A stretch of DNA of 64,000 bases from Adiantum capillus-veneris (GCA_014529385.2 CM043969.1:18646446-18710445), one strand, 5' to 3'; positions 43,500 through 55,738 are shown, counted from the first letter of the stretch. A program made the numbers and translations. The notes: generated by a model not told the origin, from the letters alone.

Positions 43500-46400
43500 G
43501 CACCCCCTAGACTATGGTGTAGAAAGGCCCAGGGCGCCAGAGTCGAAGGAAAGCCTCGCAGCGCTCCCGCATGCGGTCGGAGCTGCCCTGTAGTCCCTCA
43601 AGCTGTCCTCTGAGAGTATGGATCAGCTCTAGCCAAAAGTCACGAACAGTCTTTGCTGGTGGCACAGGGCGAGCCTCAAAGATGCGGAAACAACGGGCCC
43701 GCCATATGAACCAAAGTGTCAGGCCACTGATGAGATCCCAACACTCCTCTCTCACTACACCACTCCTGTGGAGTAAGCTCTGTAGCAGGCTGGAGTGTAG
43801 GTCGCCCTCCCTGCATCACTATCATCCTGCTGGTGGAAGATAGCTCAAACTGAAGTGCCGGGCCCGTGAGGGTGGACCAAGCTGCTGCCCCCCAAGTGTA
43901 TTGTCGAGCCGTGGAGAGAGCAGGCATCAGCCGAAGAACTCGTAGCCACACCTGTTGGGCCGAGGGACAATCCCAAAGACAGTGACGCTGACTCTCCACC
44001 AAATGGTCACAAGCTGCACATGTGGCCGAGAGACCACTATGCACTAGCCAGCTCCCTACTGCTGTGGCTCTATGTGTGACCTGCCACTAAAACAAGGTGA
44101 CTCGCCTCGGCTGTCTGGAGTCCCACAACCTCTCCCAAAAGTCTGTCAAGAACTCGACTGTGAGACCCTCCTCCTGCCAATGACGTGTTGCAGCGGGAAG
44201 GGCCTCTCTCTGTGCTGCTAGTATATGACGTCCCAGTCGAACAGTGTACTGAAAGAACGGGACTCCTGGGTGGTCTGCAGAAGAGAAGGGGTCCCTCCAT
44301 AGCCACTCACCAGGATCCCACTGTACTCGTGCCAACGGACAACACTCCCAAGCCCATAGCCTCCAGTGTCCTGTCTCAAGAACTGCTGGGTCAGGGTCTA
44401 TGACGCAGGTCCGCCCACAGATGCCCACTACTCGGATCCTCTGAAAACAACACTCTGCTACCTGCGGGGCCTCTACTGCAACTCGCTGTAGTCGTCCCCC
44501 ACCCTGAAGCTCGAAGAACAAGGCTGAGACAGACTCTGAGCAGGCCCTGACTGAAATGAGAACCTCCGGTCGTGTGAAGGCTCCCATCCACTGGGGTGCT
44601 ACTGGCTCGAGAGGCGTGAGCCACTCAGCTGGAACTGACTCTGAGATGTCCTGACACATGCTCTGCACCCCTCTCATGCCCTGTAGCTGGAAACCCTGCA
44701 CCTCCTCTGACAAACCTGTGAACTCTAGCCAGTCACCTAGAGAGCGCGCTGGACCTGCTGCCATGGGACCCCAAGAAACATGAGGCCGACTACCAACCAA
44801 GTGGCCTCTCTGAGTGCTAACCATGGGGTTCCAGACGAGGGGCTGCCGTAGGCGCTCCTCCGTGCATGTCGGCTGTCTCTGCTCTAGGCCACGCCGTAAG
44901 AGCTCCCAAGATCGAAGCAAACTCACAGCGAAGCGGTCCTCCAGTCTCCTGCTCAAACCAACTCGGCGCAACTCTTTAAAGATCCATCTGGTCGAAGGTT
45001 GCCAAGGGCATCCTGACTGAGGCACCCTGGCACGAAGCCTCTGCAGCAAGAACTCCTTCCAGGGCTCCTCTCCAGGAAGAAGTCCTCTGACTACGAACTT
45101 CCCAAGAAGGGCTCTGCTCTGCTGTGCTGGATCAATGATCCCAAGCCCTCCCTGAGAACAAGTAAGTGTGATGACCGACCAAGCCACCTTGGCTCGGGCA
45201 ATCTGAGTGTCACGACCTGACCAAAGGAAGTTCCTGATCAGCCTCTCTACCTGGCTGATACAAGAACTCGAGAAGATCCAGCAAGAAGTGATGTACCACA
45301 TAGTCGCCAACAACACCTGGTTGGCAACTACTACTCTACCGGCCAGCGAAAGTTGTGCTGAGCTCCAATGTAACAGCTTTCTCCTGATGGATAGGAGAAG
45401 AGGAGCAATCTGCTGCTCGGGGGACAAGTCCAAACCAACCTGACAACCCAAGTACTGAACTGCAGTCCCTGGAGGAATCCACCTGAAACCCTCTCCTGGC
45501 ATCCAATCTGGCACAGGAGCACTGCCAACCGAGAAAGCCACTATCTTTCTCCAGTTGATCAGTGCGCCCGATGCACAACAGAAGGTCTCCAAAGCCTGCT
45601 CACATCTGTGTAGATTGGCCTCCTGGCCCTCTAAGTACAAGGCTGAGTCATCGGCAAACTCAGCGTCCAGTAGCTCATCTCCCCGAGTAGGGAGTGCTAA
45701 GCCCCTCAGTCCAACCTGCTGTGACACCAAAAATCTGCTCATCGCCTCCGCATAGAACAGAAAGAGAGAGGGGGCAAAGGACAACCCTGTCTGACCGAGC
45801 GTGTGAGCATGAAGCGCTCACCTCTACCTCCTACCAAAAGCACCTGACTGTGAGCTTGTCTGTACAAAGCGGACACCCCTCTGATCCAAGCATCTGAGAA
45901 GCCCATCTTGCGTAGAGTGCCCTCTAGAAAGTCCCAGTCGACTCTGTCGTACGCCTTCTCAAAATCGAGAAGAAGAATCACAAGGTCCTCCCCACGGAGC
46001 CGTGCCAAGGCAGAAGCCTCCCAGAAAGTGAAGATGTTGTCAAGGATACTGCGTTCCTTGAGAAAACCTGTCTGAGTCCCATGTATAAGGCTCTCCAAGA
46101 GTGGCTGAATCCTCAAACTCAGAGCCTTGGCAAGAATTTTGTAGGCTGAGTTGAGGATGGTCGCCACTGTCAAATCTCATCCAAGGAGCCACCCTCCTTT
46201 GGAATGAGGTAAATCAGGCCCTCACTCATGCTATCCGGCATCACTCCTGTGTGCAAAATGTACTGAAAGGCACTACAAAGATCTGGGCCAAGCAAGGTCC
46301 CAGTACTCCAAGAAAAAGCTGAGAGTCAGCCCATCCTCACCTGGACAGCTACCACGAGGGAGGGCCCTAAGAGCCGTGTGCAGCTCCTCAAGCTGAAGTG

Positions 46401-47792
46401 GCATCTCTAGCCTCTGGCGTATCTCCTCAGTCACAAGACAAGGCATCTGTGCCCAAACCTGCTCCCTGCATGCATCCTGCCGCTCTGACTAGGGCTCAGC
46501 CGCCGACAGTAACTCACGATAGAAGTCAGTAGCAACTGCACGCATATCCTCGGGCTCACAAACAACTGACCCATTGAGTCTCCTCAACTGATTGACCTTG
46601 GCATGCGAGTGCCGAGGTCCCACTGTCTCAAAAAAAGCACCTGTCACTCTGTCACCCACCTGAGTCCACTGAGATGCCTGTCGATGAAAGGCAAACTCAT
46701 GACGCCTCTCCTCTGTGCTAGCAAGCTCCTGTCGAGCCTGCTGTAACTGCTCCTCCAACCATGGACTGTCTGGATGCTGCTCCTGCATCCTCTGTGGTGA
46801 AGCAATGCCTCGTCTGAGACGCTGCTCCTCCTCTCTTGCTGCAGCCTGGCGAGCCAGAGACTCCTGGAGAAAAAAGTGGCTAAGCTGAGCTAGGCCTAAG
46901 GCCACTCTGTCTGCAAGTAGAAACTGGCTATCCATGCCCTCTGTCCAGAGAGCCTCTACCCTCTCTCTGAGTGCTGAGTCCAACAAGACCTGCTCTGGGA
47001 TGCGAAGCATCGTGCTCCCACTCCTCTGCCTGTCTGCCACTGTGAGGATCACTGGTGCATGGTCCGAGAAGGATGTCCCTTCCCGGATGCCCACTGATCC
47101 CCCCAAGTCACTGAAGTGGTCACTAGTGTAGAAGCGATCTATCCGCGATAGATTCACTCCTCCCACTCTGCGGTCCGATCTAGAGAAGGCAAGACTGGCT
47201 GGAGGCCTCACAAAGCCAAGAGTGCTGCCATGTATCCAAGACCCTCAAAGTCATACACAACCTCTCCCAAGCTGCTAACTCGACTCCATGCACAGTGGCA
47301 TGGCTGCCTCCAATCCTGTCAGAAGGGTCCTCCAACATGTTGAAGTCCCCTCCTACACACCAATGGTCAATCTGCGGCAAAGACTCAACAATCTATGACC
47401 AAAACTCTGCACAAGCACTCGCCACATTGGGCGCATAGATGTTCAAGAAGCCCACAAGGCCACCCTGAACCTGCATAGTAATCCACTGAGCCCTGCCTGG
47501 CACAATAATCCCTCTGCCCACAATGGCCTGCTGCAATGAATCTGCAATAGTCATACATACCCCACCCTGGATGCCTCCAGGTCCAAAAGCAGCTGACCAA
47601 AAGGTATCATATCGTCCACGCAAAATCTGACCACATCGCCGAATGCAGCTCACACAGATGGTGCTCCTGAAGCATAAGGAGATCAATCTCTCCTCCCACA
47701 AGGCAACGCTGAAGCTCCTGATGCAATCGGCCCCGCTGTCGCTGAAACTGGGGCCCACCTAGTCCCTGCACGTTCCACGAGACGATCCTCAT
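43500..47792 (-). pseudogene. LINE ORF2: endonuclease and reverse transcriptase (broken)
   Basis: The ATG at 47,792 opens MRIVSWNVQGLGG, the start of an apurinic-type endonuclease. Further endonuclease motifs are LLMLQEHH, LNIYAPN, WCVGGDFNMLEDPSDR and SFSDHAPVIL. RT motifs include ILNSAYKILAKALSLRI, TGFLKERSILDNI, LLLDFEKAYDRVDW and VRQGCPLPPLSF. After a frameshift comes ADDSALYLEG in the 565-residue open frame 45,784-44,087. A zf-RVT-type cluster (CAACDHLVESQRHCLWDC) lies near 43,970. At least four frameshifts or stops are visible, at about 47,600, 47,390, 47,190, 46,489 and 45,780. Confidence 0.9.
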
Positions 47793-49694
47793 GGGGAGCG
47801 AGAGAGAACGGATGCTGTCGCAACAGCCAGACGGGTTATCTTCGAGGCTGGCTTGGATGGGGAGTAATCCGCATCCGAGCGTCCTCTAGATAGGCGAGAC
47901 TGCAGTGAGTGCCTAGCCCAAGCCCAAGCAGAGCGAGCCGTGCGTAAAGCAACCTCCTCTGTCCAGGAGTCCTCATGAATGTATACATAGCAAGGCAAAC
48001 ACTGCGTATCAGCAAAAAAGTACACCACAATGTGCCTACATCCTGCTGAGTCTGGGGGTGTCATCGCAAACTTGGCCAATGGCCACAAAGTCTGCAGCAA
48101 ATCTGTAACTCCAAGTTCTCCCATGTGATGAGAGAACTCGAGAACCTGTGTATGCAACCATCCCAACACTGAGTCGAGGGACCACTCTGTCTCGGCCCTA
48201 CCACAGAGGGGGAAGGAGAAACCAACTGTTGAGTCCAAGGCCTCTGTCCCCCTAGCGGCGAGGAACAAAGCATGGACCCTGAAGCAGGCTGCCTCGTGGT
48301 TTGCTGCGGAATCGCCGAGAAAGCGAGTGAACCCGTAGTCGAAGAAGTCCCAGCGGCGTCGGAGGTCAATGCTCGTCAGACCACGAGGGATAGCTGCAAG
48401 GGAAGATGTCTGAATCTGCGGAGGGGGCCGCAAGAAGGGCTGACTCTCTCTCGCTAGGCGGCTCGTGGCAAAGGCGCTGCCAAGAGATCTCCTAGCCGGC
48501 GAGGGACCAGTCTCTTGAGTCGACTGTGGAACTGGAGCAGGAGGGGGGGGAGAAGGAGCTGGGGGGAGCGGAGGGGAAGAGGAGCGGGGTGGGGCGACAA
48601 AGGCAGAGGGGCAAGGTGGAGAGGCGACGGGAGCAGAGGGCGGGGGGGAGGATGAGGAGGAGGAGGGGAACACTGAAGGGGGAGCGGCTGTCGAGGGTAA
48701 AGCGGAGGTGGAGGCTGGCGTAGGGGACTCCTCCTGCTCAAGAGGACCAAAGCGATTCCCCGTGGGAACACCCATTGCTGCTGAGTAGGCACCTGAGGGC
48801 TACTCTGAGTGCCAGGCTGTTGCTGTGGCCCCTGGCGTCGACGGCCACAAGCCTGCTGCCACCCCTCCTCTGCTGGAGCCCCAGGCTCGGAGGGTGGCTC
48901 TGAATCTGTGCGATGTGCCGCTGACTGTGGCTGCGGCCCAGCCTTGGCAGGCTGAGGCTGAGGCTGAGGCTGGGGTGCAGGTCGTGGCCTCCTCCATGGA
49001 CAGGCCTTCGCTAGGTGGCCCATCTATCGGCAAATGAAGCACTGGTTCGGGAGACCCGAGTACTCCACACTTTGTCTAAACCAACCCCCACTCACCCGAG
49101 GCAGAAGGATGACCTTCGGGAGCGTGTGGGTATCTCTGACCAAAACTCGAACTGAGGGGATGCCAGCCGCCATGGCAGCTACTGATGCTGCCGTACGAGG
49201 TGTCTCCAGGACAGTCCCGATGGCGGAGCCAATCCTGGAAAGAAGTGGTAGGTACTCCCTCCGTAAACCCGGAAAGCAAACTGAGATGGGGATGTCTGCC
49301 TCCTCTACTAGCACATCCGAAGTCGGATCAAAACCATGTCGCCACTGTCGAAAGTGGGCGCGTGATGCTCAGATGGCCAGTGGACTCATAGCTATGACCT
49401 TGGAAGCCATCTCGGAGGTCTCGAACTCGATCTGATAGTACCCCTGTCCGAGAATCTGGACATCCAAGATCTTGCCCACCTCTGCAAGAAGGCGGGCCTG
49501 GAGAAGGTCTCGCAGCTCTCCTCTGCTAGGTCGGGTGCCGAGAATTTTGCAGATGACCGAAGTCGCCTGCAATCGCTCTACCTCAACGGCTAGGCTCGCT
49601 TGCTCGGCGATAGAGCAAGTCGAATGGTGGGCTCAGCGGGGTCGGGCGAGGGGGCTTCTGGCGAGTCCCTCTGTGGCAAAGCTGGAGCCTCCAT
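47789..49694 (-). pseudogene. LINE ORF1: RNA-binding protein with zinc knuckle (broken)
   Basis: The likely ATG at 49,694 (MEAPALPQRDSPE) precedes a DUF4283-like domain (VICKILGTRPSRGELRDLL, IEFETSEMASKVI). Next come GSAIGTVLETPRTA and a CCHC knuckle, CFIC with MGHLAKACPW. The knuckle is split by a TAG codon between CR and MG. A Pro/Gln/Ser-rich linker follows (about 49,000-48,450), then a C-terminal part of unknown fold (WDFFDYGFTRFLGD, RHIVVYFFADTQCLPCYVY). There are two in-frame stops and about two frameshifts. The last codon TGA overlaps the ORF2 start. Confidence 0.82.
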
Positions 49695-49829
49695 CTGTGT
49701 CTACTGCTGTGTCGTAAGAAGAGCTCGACGGGCGGACGCTGCAATCAGGTGCAGGAGACACTGCCCCAAAAAAGGAAGCAATGCCGAGGAGGCCGGACTG
49801 CAGTGGTGGTTAACGGGGAGAAACCGAGG

Positions 49830-50036
49830 CGGGGGGGGCAGCGGGTTGGGGAAGGCGGAAACGCTGGCGGCAGCAGGAGGAGGGGGTGAGGGGGGGGGGG
49901 GGGGGGGCAGCGGGGCGGCAGAGGGCGGGTTGGAGGTAGCACGGGCAGGGGGCTGGCGGGGGGCGGCGCAGGTTGACAGGCAGCGCAGGGGTGGGCAGCG
50001 GGGCAGGGGGGGGGAGGCAGCGGGCTGAGGAGGGGG

Positions 50037-50071
<35 letters not shown>
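49830..50071. repeat. G-rich tract with a 31-base poly-G run in the LINE 5' region
   Basis: The plus strand is almost all G with few interruptions. It includes runs of about 20 G near 49,888 and 31 G at 50,041-50,071. On the LINE's own strand it is poly-C in the 5' untranslated part, upstream of the ORF1 start. Confidence 0.93.
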
Positions 50072-50072
<1 letters not shown>

Positions 50073-50194
50073 AGCTAGGCGTGCGCAGGTGGAGCAGCAG
50101 TAGCCCTCTTACTCTGATCTTGCTCGTGCTCTGAGTTTCTATGGAACGACTTTATGAAAAGTGTACACTAAGCTTTCTTTATGCCACATGCCTT

Positions 50195-51170
50195 CAACAT
50201 GCTTTCGTTGCGCATATCCCGTAATCATTGCACTCCACGAGATGACATTCCAGATAGGAATGTCCTCGAGCACTTTGTGTGCTCCCTAAAGTACACCAGA
50301 TTTGGCGTACATATCGACCAAGGCATTGTGAAGCATGACATTTTTTTGCAACCACCCGAGACTAACGATATAGAGTGAATTTTGAAGCCCATATCGGCAT
50401 CCTGCATAGAGCCACATGCCTTCAAGATGCACGCATAGGTGATTTCATATGGACAAAGGCCCTCACTTTGCATCAGCCTAGAGATTTCTAGCCCTGCTCT
50501 TGTTGTGTGTATCCCTTAAGGGCACCACATTTAGCAAACATGTCAACCAAGGCATTGTCAAGCACGATACCCTTTTTCAACAGTCCCTGAGTAACAATAT
50601 CAGCAAGAATTTTTATGCCCATATCAGTATCTTGCATACAGCCACATGCCTTTGAGATGCACGCGTATATGATTGCACCTGGAGAGGAGTCCTCGCTTTG
50701 CATCCGCCGCTGAAATCAGCCTGGAGCTCTCTGGCCCTACGTTTGTTGTGCATATCTCGCAATCAATGCACTCCAAGAGACGACATTCTGGATAGAAGGT
50801 CCCCAAGAACTTTTTGTGCTTTACAAAGCCCACCACATTTGGCATACATATCGACCAAGGCATTGCCAAGCACAACAATCTTTTCCAACAGCTCCTCACT
50901 AATAATATCAAAGTAAATTTTTAAGCCCATATCAACATCTTGCGTAGAGTCATATTCCTTCAAGATGCATGCGTAGGTGATTGCATATGGACAGAGGCCC
51001 TCGCTTCGCATCAGCATCTTGCGTAGTTCATACATAGGTGATTGCATCTGGAGAGAGGCCCTCTGCTGAAAATAGATTGGCACAACATCCTTTTTCAGCA
51101 GCCTTAGACTAACAGTATCATCGTGAATTTTTGTGTCTATATCAGCATCTTGCGTAGAGCCACAATGTGC
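50195..51170 (-). pseudogene. Decayed PPR-repeat sequence, right of the LINE
   Basis: Minus-strand pieces include MQSEGLCPYEITYACILKAC and GSMQDADMGFKIH, then NALVDMFAKCGALK and NALVDMYAKCGGLCKAQKVL. These are consecutive P, L and S motifs of PLS-type PPR proteins. Two similar blocks start near 50,210 and 50,743. Stops and frameshifts are frequent. Confidence 0.8.
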
Positions 51171-52678
51171 ATGCCTTTAAGATGCACGCGTAGGTAATTG
51201 CGTCTAGAGATAGGCCCTTGCTACGCACCAGCTGAAAACAGCCCACAGCTTCCTAGCCTTGTCTGGGCATATCCTGCGATCAGTGCGTTCCACAAGATGA
51301 CATCCCGCACACTAACCTTGTAGATTTTTGGCCCTGCTCCTCTTGCGCAACCTGCAATCAATGCACTCCAAGAGACGACATCCGGACAAGAAACTCCTCG
51401 AGCACTTTTGTGCTCTCTGAAGTGCACCACACATACATATCGACCAAGGGATTGCCAAGCACGACATTGAATTTTTAAGCTCATATCAGCATCATGCATA
51501 GAACTACATGCCTTCAAGATGCACGCGTAGGTGATTCAATCTGGATAGAGACCTCACTTTGCATCCGCTAAAAACAGTGTAGCGTAAAGCCACATGCCTC
51601 CAAGCTGCACCCATATGTGATTGCATCAGAAGCTGCAGGAGAGAGGCCCTGGCTTTGCATCTGTTCGCTAAAAACAGTGTAGAGCTTTCTGGCCCTGCCC
51701 TGCTCCTATTGTGCGTATCCCACAAGCCTGGAGCTTTTTTTTGGTGTCTATATCAGCATCTTGCATAGAGCCACAATGTGCATGCCTTTAAGGTGCACGC
51801 GTAGGTGATGCGTCTGGAGATAGGCCCTTGCTACGCACCAGCTGAAAACAGCCCACAGCTTCCTAGCCTTGTCTGGGCATATCCTGCAATCAATGCGTTC
51901 CACAAGATGACATCCCGCACACTAACCTTGTAGATTTTTGGCCCTGCTCCTGTTGCGTATCCCACAATCAATGCACTCCAAGAGACGACATCCGGACGAG
52001 AAACTCCTCAAGCACTTTTGTGCTCTCTGAAGTGCACCACATTTGGCATACATATCGACCAAGGGATTGCCAAGCACGGCATTGAATTTTTAAGCTCATA
52101 TCAGCATCATGCATAGAGCCACATGCCTTCAAGATGCACGCGTAGGTGATTCCATCTGGCTAGAGACCCTCACTTCGCATCCGCTAAACAGTGTAGCGTA
52201 AAGCCACAAGCCTCCAAGCTGCACCCGTATGTGATTGCATCAGGAGCTGCAGGAGAGAGGCCCTGGCTTTGCATCTGTTCGCTAAAAACAGTGTAGAGCT
52301 TTCTGGCCCTGCCCTGCTCCTATTGTGCGTATCCCGCAAGCCTGGAGCTTTTTTTTTGTGTCTATATCAGCATCTTGCGTAGAGCCACAATGTGCATGCC
52401 TTTAAGATGCACGCATAGGTGATTGCGTCTGGAGATAGGCCCTTGCTACGCACCGGCTGAAAACAGCCCACAGCTTCCTAGCCTTGTCTGGTCATATCTT
52501 GCGATCAGTGCATTCCACAAGATGACATCCCGCACAATAACCTTGTAGATGTTTGTCCCTGCTCCTCTTGCGTAACCTGCAATCAATGCACTCCAAGAGA
52601 CGACATTCGGACAAGAAACTCCTCAAGCACTTTTGTGCTCTCTGAAGTGCACCACATTTGGCATACATATCGACCAAG

Positions 52679-53144
52679 CAGTGTGACATGAAACGTTTCG
52701 TGGTTTCGGTCGTTTCGGGGTTTCGCGGTTTTGAAACGTTTCGTTTCATAGCGTCAAAAACATGAAACAGGTTTCATAAACAACATTAAATTATATATTA
52801 ATAAAATATGATAAATATGTATATAATGTAGCACACATGACTCTAGACTTTAATGTCCACAAGAGAGAGAGAGAGACGTGCTCACTACTTAGAAGCGACT
52901 TCAAGCGAGCACGATCAAAGAGATGTTCAGTATTGATGAAAGTTAAAACACAGCCACTAGTTTCATGAATCATAACTGATGCATCATTGATTCATTTAGC
53001 AAAGTACTTCTATTGAACAAAGTTTCTGGAAAAAAAGCCCCAATTTTAAACGTTTCATAAAAAATGAATGTCCATTTCATGCGTTTCGGCAAGGTTTCAG
53101 GTTTCGGGGTTCATCCGCATGAAACGCGTTTTTATGTCACACTG
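52679..53144. mobile_element. hAT-like MITE, copy 2 (466 bp)
   Basis: Terminal inverted repeats are CAGTGTGACAT at both ends. The perfect 8-bp target duplication CGACCAAG lies at 52,671-52,678 and 53,145-53,152. The subterminal 30 bp at each end match copy 1 (23,918-24,495) in opposite orientation. An 8-bp duplication with CAGTG ends fits the hAT superfamily. No coding capacity. Confidence 0.92.
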
Positions 53145-53944
53145 CGACCAAGGGATTGCCAAGCACGACATTGAATTTTTAAGCTCATATCAGCATCATG
53201 CATAGAGCACGCGTAGGTGATTCCATCTAGATAGAGACCCTCACTTTGCATCCGCTAAAAACAGTGTAGCGTAAATGCCTCCAAGCTGCACCCGTATGTG
53301 ATTGCATCAGGAGCTGCAGGAGAGAGGCCCTGGCTTTGCATCTGTTCGCTAAAAACAACGTAGAGCTTTCTGGCCCTGCCCTGCTCATATTGTGTGTATC
53401 CCGCAAGCCTGGAGCTTTTTTTGTGTCTATATCAGCATCTTGTGTAGAGCCACAATGTGCATGCCTTTAAGATGCACGCGTAGGTGATTGCGTCTGGAGA
53501 TAGGCCCTTGCTACGCACCAGCTGAAAACAGTCCACAGCTTCCTAGCCTTGTCTGGGCATATCCTGCGATCAGTGCGTTCCACAAGATGACATCCCGCAC
53601 ACTAACCTTGTAGATTTTTGGCCCTGCTCTTGTTGCGTATCCCGCAATCAATGCACTCCAAGAGACGACATCCAGACAAGAAACTCCTCAAACACTTTTG
53701 TGCTCTCTGAAGTGCACCACATTTGGCATACATATCGACCAAGGGATTGCCAAGCATGACATTGAATTTTTAAGCTCATATCAGCATCATGCATAGAGCC
53801 ACATGCCTTCAAGATGCACGCGTAGGTGATTCCATCTGGATAGAGACCCTCACTTTGCATCCGCTAAAAACAGTGTAGCGTAAAGCCGCCTCGAAGCTGC
53901 ACCCGTATGTGATTGCATCTCAGAGAGAGGCCCTGGCTTTGCAT

Positions 53945-54121
53945 CCTATTGTGTGTATCCCGCAAGCCTGGAGCTTTTTGGCCATGCTCGTGCAATCCTC
54001 TCCTCTCCCTCTGCTAAAAATAGTGTAGAGCTCTCTGGCCCTACCCTGCTCCTATTGTGTGTATCCCACAAGCCTAGAGCTTTTTGGCCATGCTCGTGCA
54101 ATCCTCTCTTCTCCCTCTGCT
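53945..54121. repeat. 106-bp tandem duplication at the end of the PPR array
   Basis: CCTATTGTGTGTATCCC at 53,945 recurs at 54,051 with few changes, together with TTTTTGGCCATGCTCGTGC. Confidence 0.85.
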
Positions 54122-54753
54122 GTCGCTGCCTCTTGGAACTTTTTTTTAATCTTATTATTTCTACACCATCGGTTTTCAACTTCTCTGTCCAATGAAAACC
54201 AACCAACTGGATTGCCTCTCCTTTCAGGGTTTCCAAAATCGCTCTTAGATAATCAAGGTAAAGACTGTTTACTCTACTCAACATCTAGCACATCGACAAA
54301 TTTCCAATCAAAGGATAGAATTCGCAGTAACATGATATAACCTTATGGCAAAGAGCCAACCAAGCTAAATTGTTGCCAAATACCAATATTGCAGATGTGA
54401 AGACACCCTATGCATTTTAAAGGTTTAAACCTACATGGGCTTTCTGCCAAAGAGAAAAGAGAGTATCATAAGCCACCACCCTGTTCAATCCATTCACCAT
54501 TCCTAGAGAAAGTTGTCAATGCCTTCATCCCCCTCTCACCCTTTTACACAGAAAAAGGTAGAGCAAAAGAAAAGGAAAGACTCCCTTCTATGCCCTACTT
54601 TTATACTTCTTGCCAAGGGACTTCCTTGAAAAAGGCCAGCTCTCTACCTTGCGGCGTATAACCAGTTTCCACAAAAACCAATTTCTCAAAAATGCCCTCC
54701 ACAAAATGTGGACCATTCGGCAAGAGTCTTGCAATGCTAATCCTCCTTGCTTG

Positions 54754-55738
54754 CTACCTATTCCTTCTTTTGTAGACTCTCCTCGCATCAGCACATGAAA
54801 TATCCCTGCTATCATTCACCTCTGCATTGATGAGCAAAGGCTCCACCTCCTCTGCATTGATGAGCAAAGGCTCCACCTCACCTTGTTTCCTGCTTCGCCG
54901 GCTGTAAACTCTCGTCGAATTAGGGACAAACTTTATTGCCTTGGTCATGATGCTGTCAGAAGGGGCGCACAATCCAAAATCAAGTGGTTTGATGGACGAA
55001 GTTTGCAATGCCTCTGAAGGTGAAACAGATCCACTAACCTTCACCTTGGTTGCATCGGTTAGGGTTTTGTGTTTTCTAGGCTGTCTCATTGACCGAGAAG
55101 ACGACGCATCTTTTGTTTTATCATCACATTGTGCAGTATGATCACTAAACTTACTGCTAACATCGGCATTGTGATGAGGCGAAGAGGTTTTTTGATCTGT
55201 TCGACACATTCTTGATGAAGATTCATCATTACCAAGTTCAAAAGCCTGCTCATTCACAACCCTCCTGGACTCACCATTCACGTCAAGTCGGAGAGGGGGT
55301 TCAAGCTCACCTGCAACCTCACAGATGAGTTTCCATTTGGCAGTCGAAATGGGGATGACAGAGAGCCGCGGCTGACGAAACATGATGAAGTTGAGTAAGC
55401 CATCTTCCTGCTTGAGACGGGAAAGAGAAAGGGGTTCTGAGAGCTTCGATACAGCTTCAATGTCGACCATGCCGTGCTTTCCGGAGGCATCAGAGGGGTT
55501 AGAAGGTTTTGCAGACACGGGCAATGCCCACAATTTCTTTAGCCTTAGATCCGCTGTGGTAGAAGAAGCACAGACCGCCTAGCTCCATGGCATGGAGGTG
55601 CTTCTGCGCATTGCGCACGCCATCCCAGTTAGAAATGCCCCGAATTGCTTGCTGGTGCTCCCAAGACCATTCCTCTGGTTCTGTTTTCAACAACCAGCGT
55701 CCCGCCATCGCGACTAGTAAAACTCGATTGCCCGCCAT
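54754..55738 (-). pseudogene. EVE-domain (THYN1-like) protein gene with a frameshift
   Basis: The EVE domain begins MAGRWLLKTEPEEWSW at 55,708 (an in-frame ATG ten codons earlier is also possible). It continues with NWDGVRNAQKHLHAMELG, LCFFYHSGSKAKEIVGIARV to a stop after VCKTF at 55,499. One base out of frame, 55,533-54,754 carries on the domain (DASGKHGMVDIEAVSKL, FIMFRQPRLSVIPIST). A poorly conserved Ser/Lys-rich tail follows, with a doubled EVEPLLINAE segment from a 30-bp repeat. EVE domains have a PUA-like fold and are thought to bind modified nucleic acids. Only one shift separates the two halves, so a functional gene with an assembly error or an unusual splice is possible. No intron is obvious. 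Confidence 0.75.
54821..54880. repeat. 30-bp tandem duplication in the EVE gene tail
   Basis: TCTGCATTGATGAGCAAAGG recurs exactly 30 bases apart at 54,821 and 54,851. It keeps the frame and duplicates ten residues. Confidence 0.95.

Larger units (their letters stand above)
43304..50180 (-). mobile_element. Full-length L1-type LINE inserted in PPR sequence
   Basis: A 14-bp target duplication ATGCCACATGCCTT lies at 43,290-43,303 and 50,181-50,194. A short A tail (T run on the plus strand) lies at the low-coordinate end. ORF1 with a zinc knuckle is followed by ORF2 with endonuclease, RT and a terminal zinc motif, all on the minus strand. The length of about 6.9 kb and the presence of a 5' untranslated part indicate a full-length copy. 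Nonsense codons and frameshifts in both ORFs show it is no longer active. Confidence 0.92.
51171..54121 (-). repeat. Tandem array of ~600-bp units made of decayed PPR motifs
   Basis: The anchor AGAGACGACATCCGGAC occurs near 51,371, 51,981, 52,596 and 53,661. Spacing is about 610, 615 and, after subtracting the MITE and its duplicated target, about 590 bp. Each unit carries on the minus strand MQSEG-PDGITYACILKACGS and MHDADMSLKIQ pieces followed by disrupted L/S motifs. A unit of ~610 bp is about two PLS triplets, so the array probably grew by unequal exchange between repeats of one PPR gene after it lost function. All units share several of the same frameshifts. Confidence 0.82.

Noticed and set aside
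48526-50028. Open frames on the plus strand rich in Gly, Glu and Arg
   Set aside because: They are the complement of the Pro-rich linker of LINE ORF1 and of the poly-C tract. No independent signal.
42580-54121. A functional PPR protein gene
   Set aside because: Frames shift every 50-100 bases, units share disabling changes, and the region is split by a LINE and a MITE.
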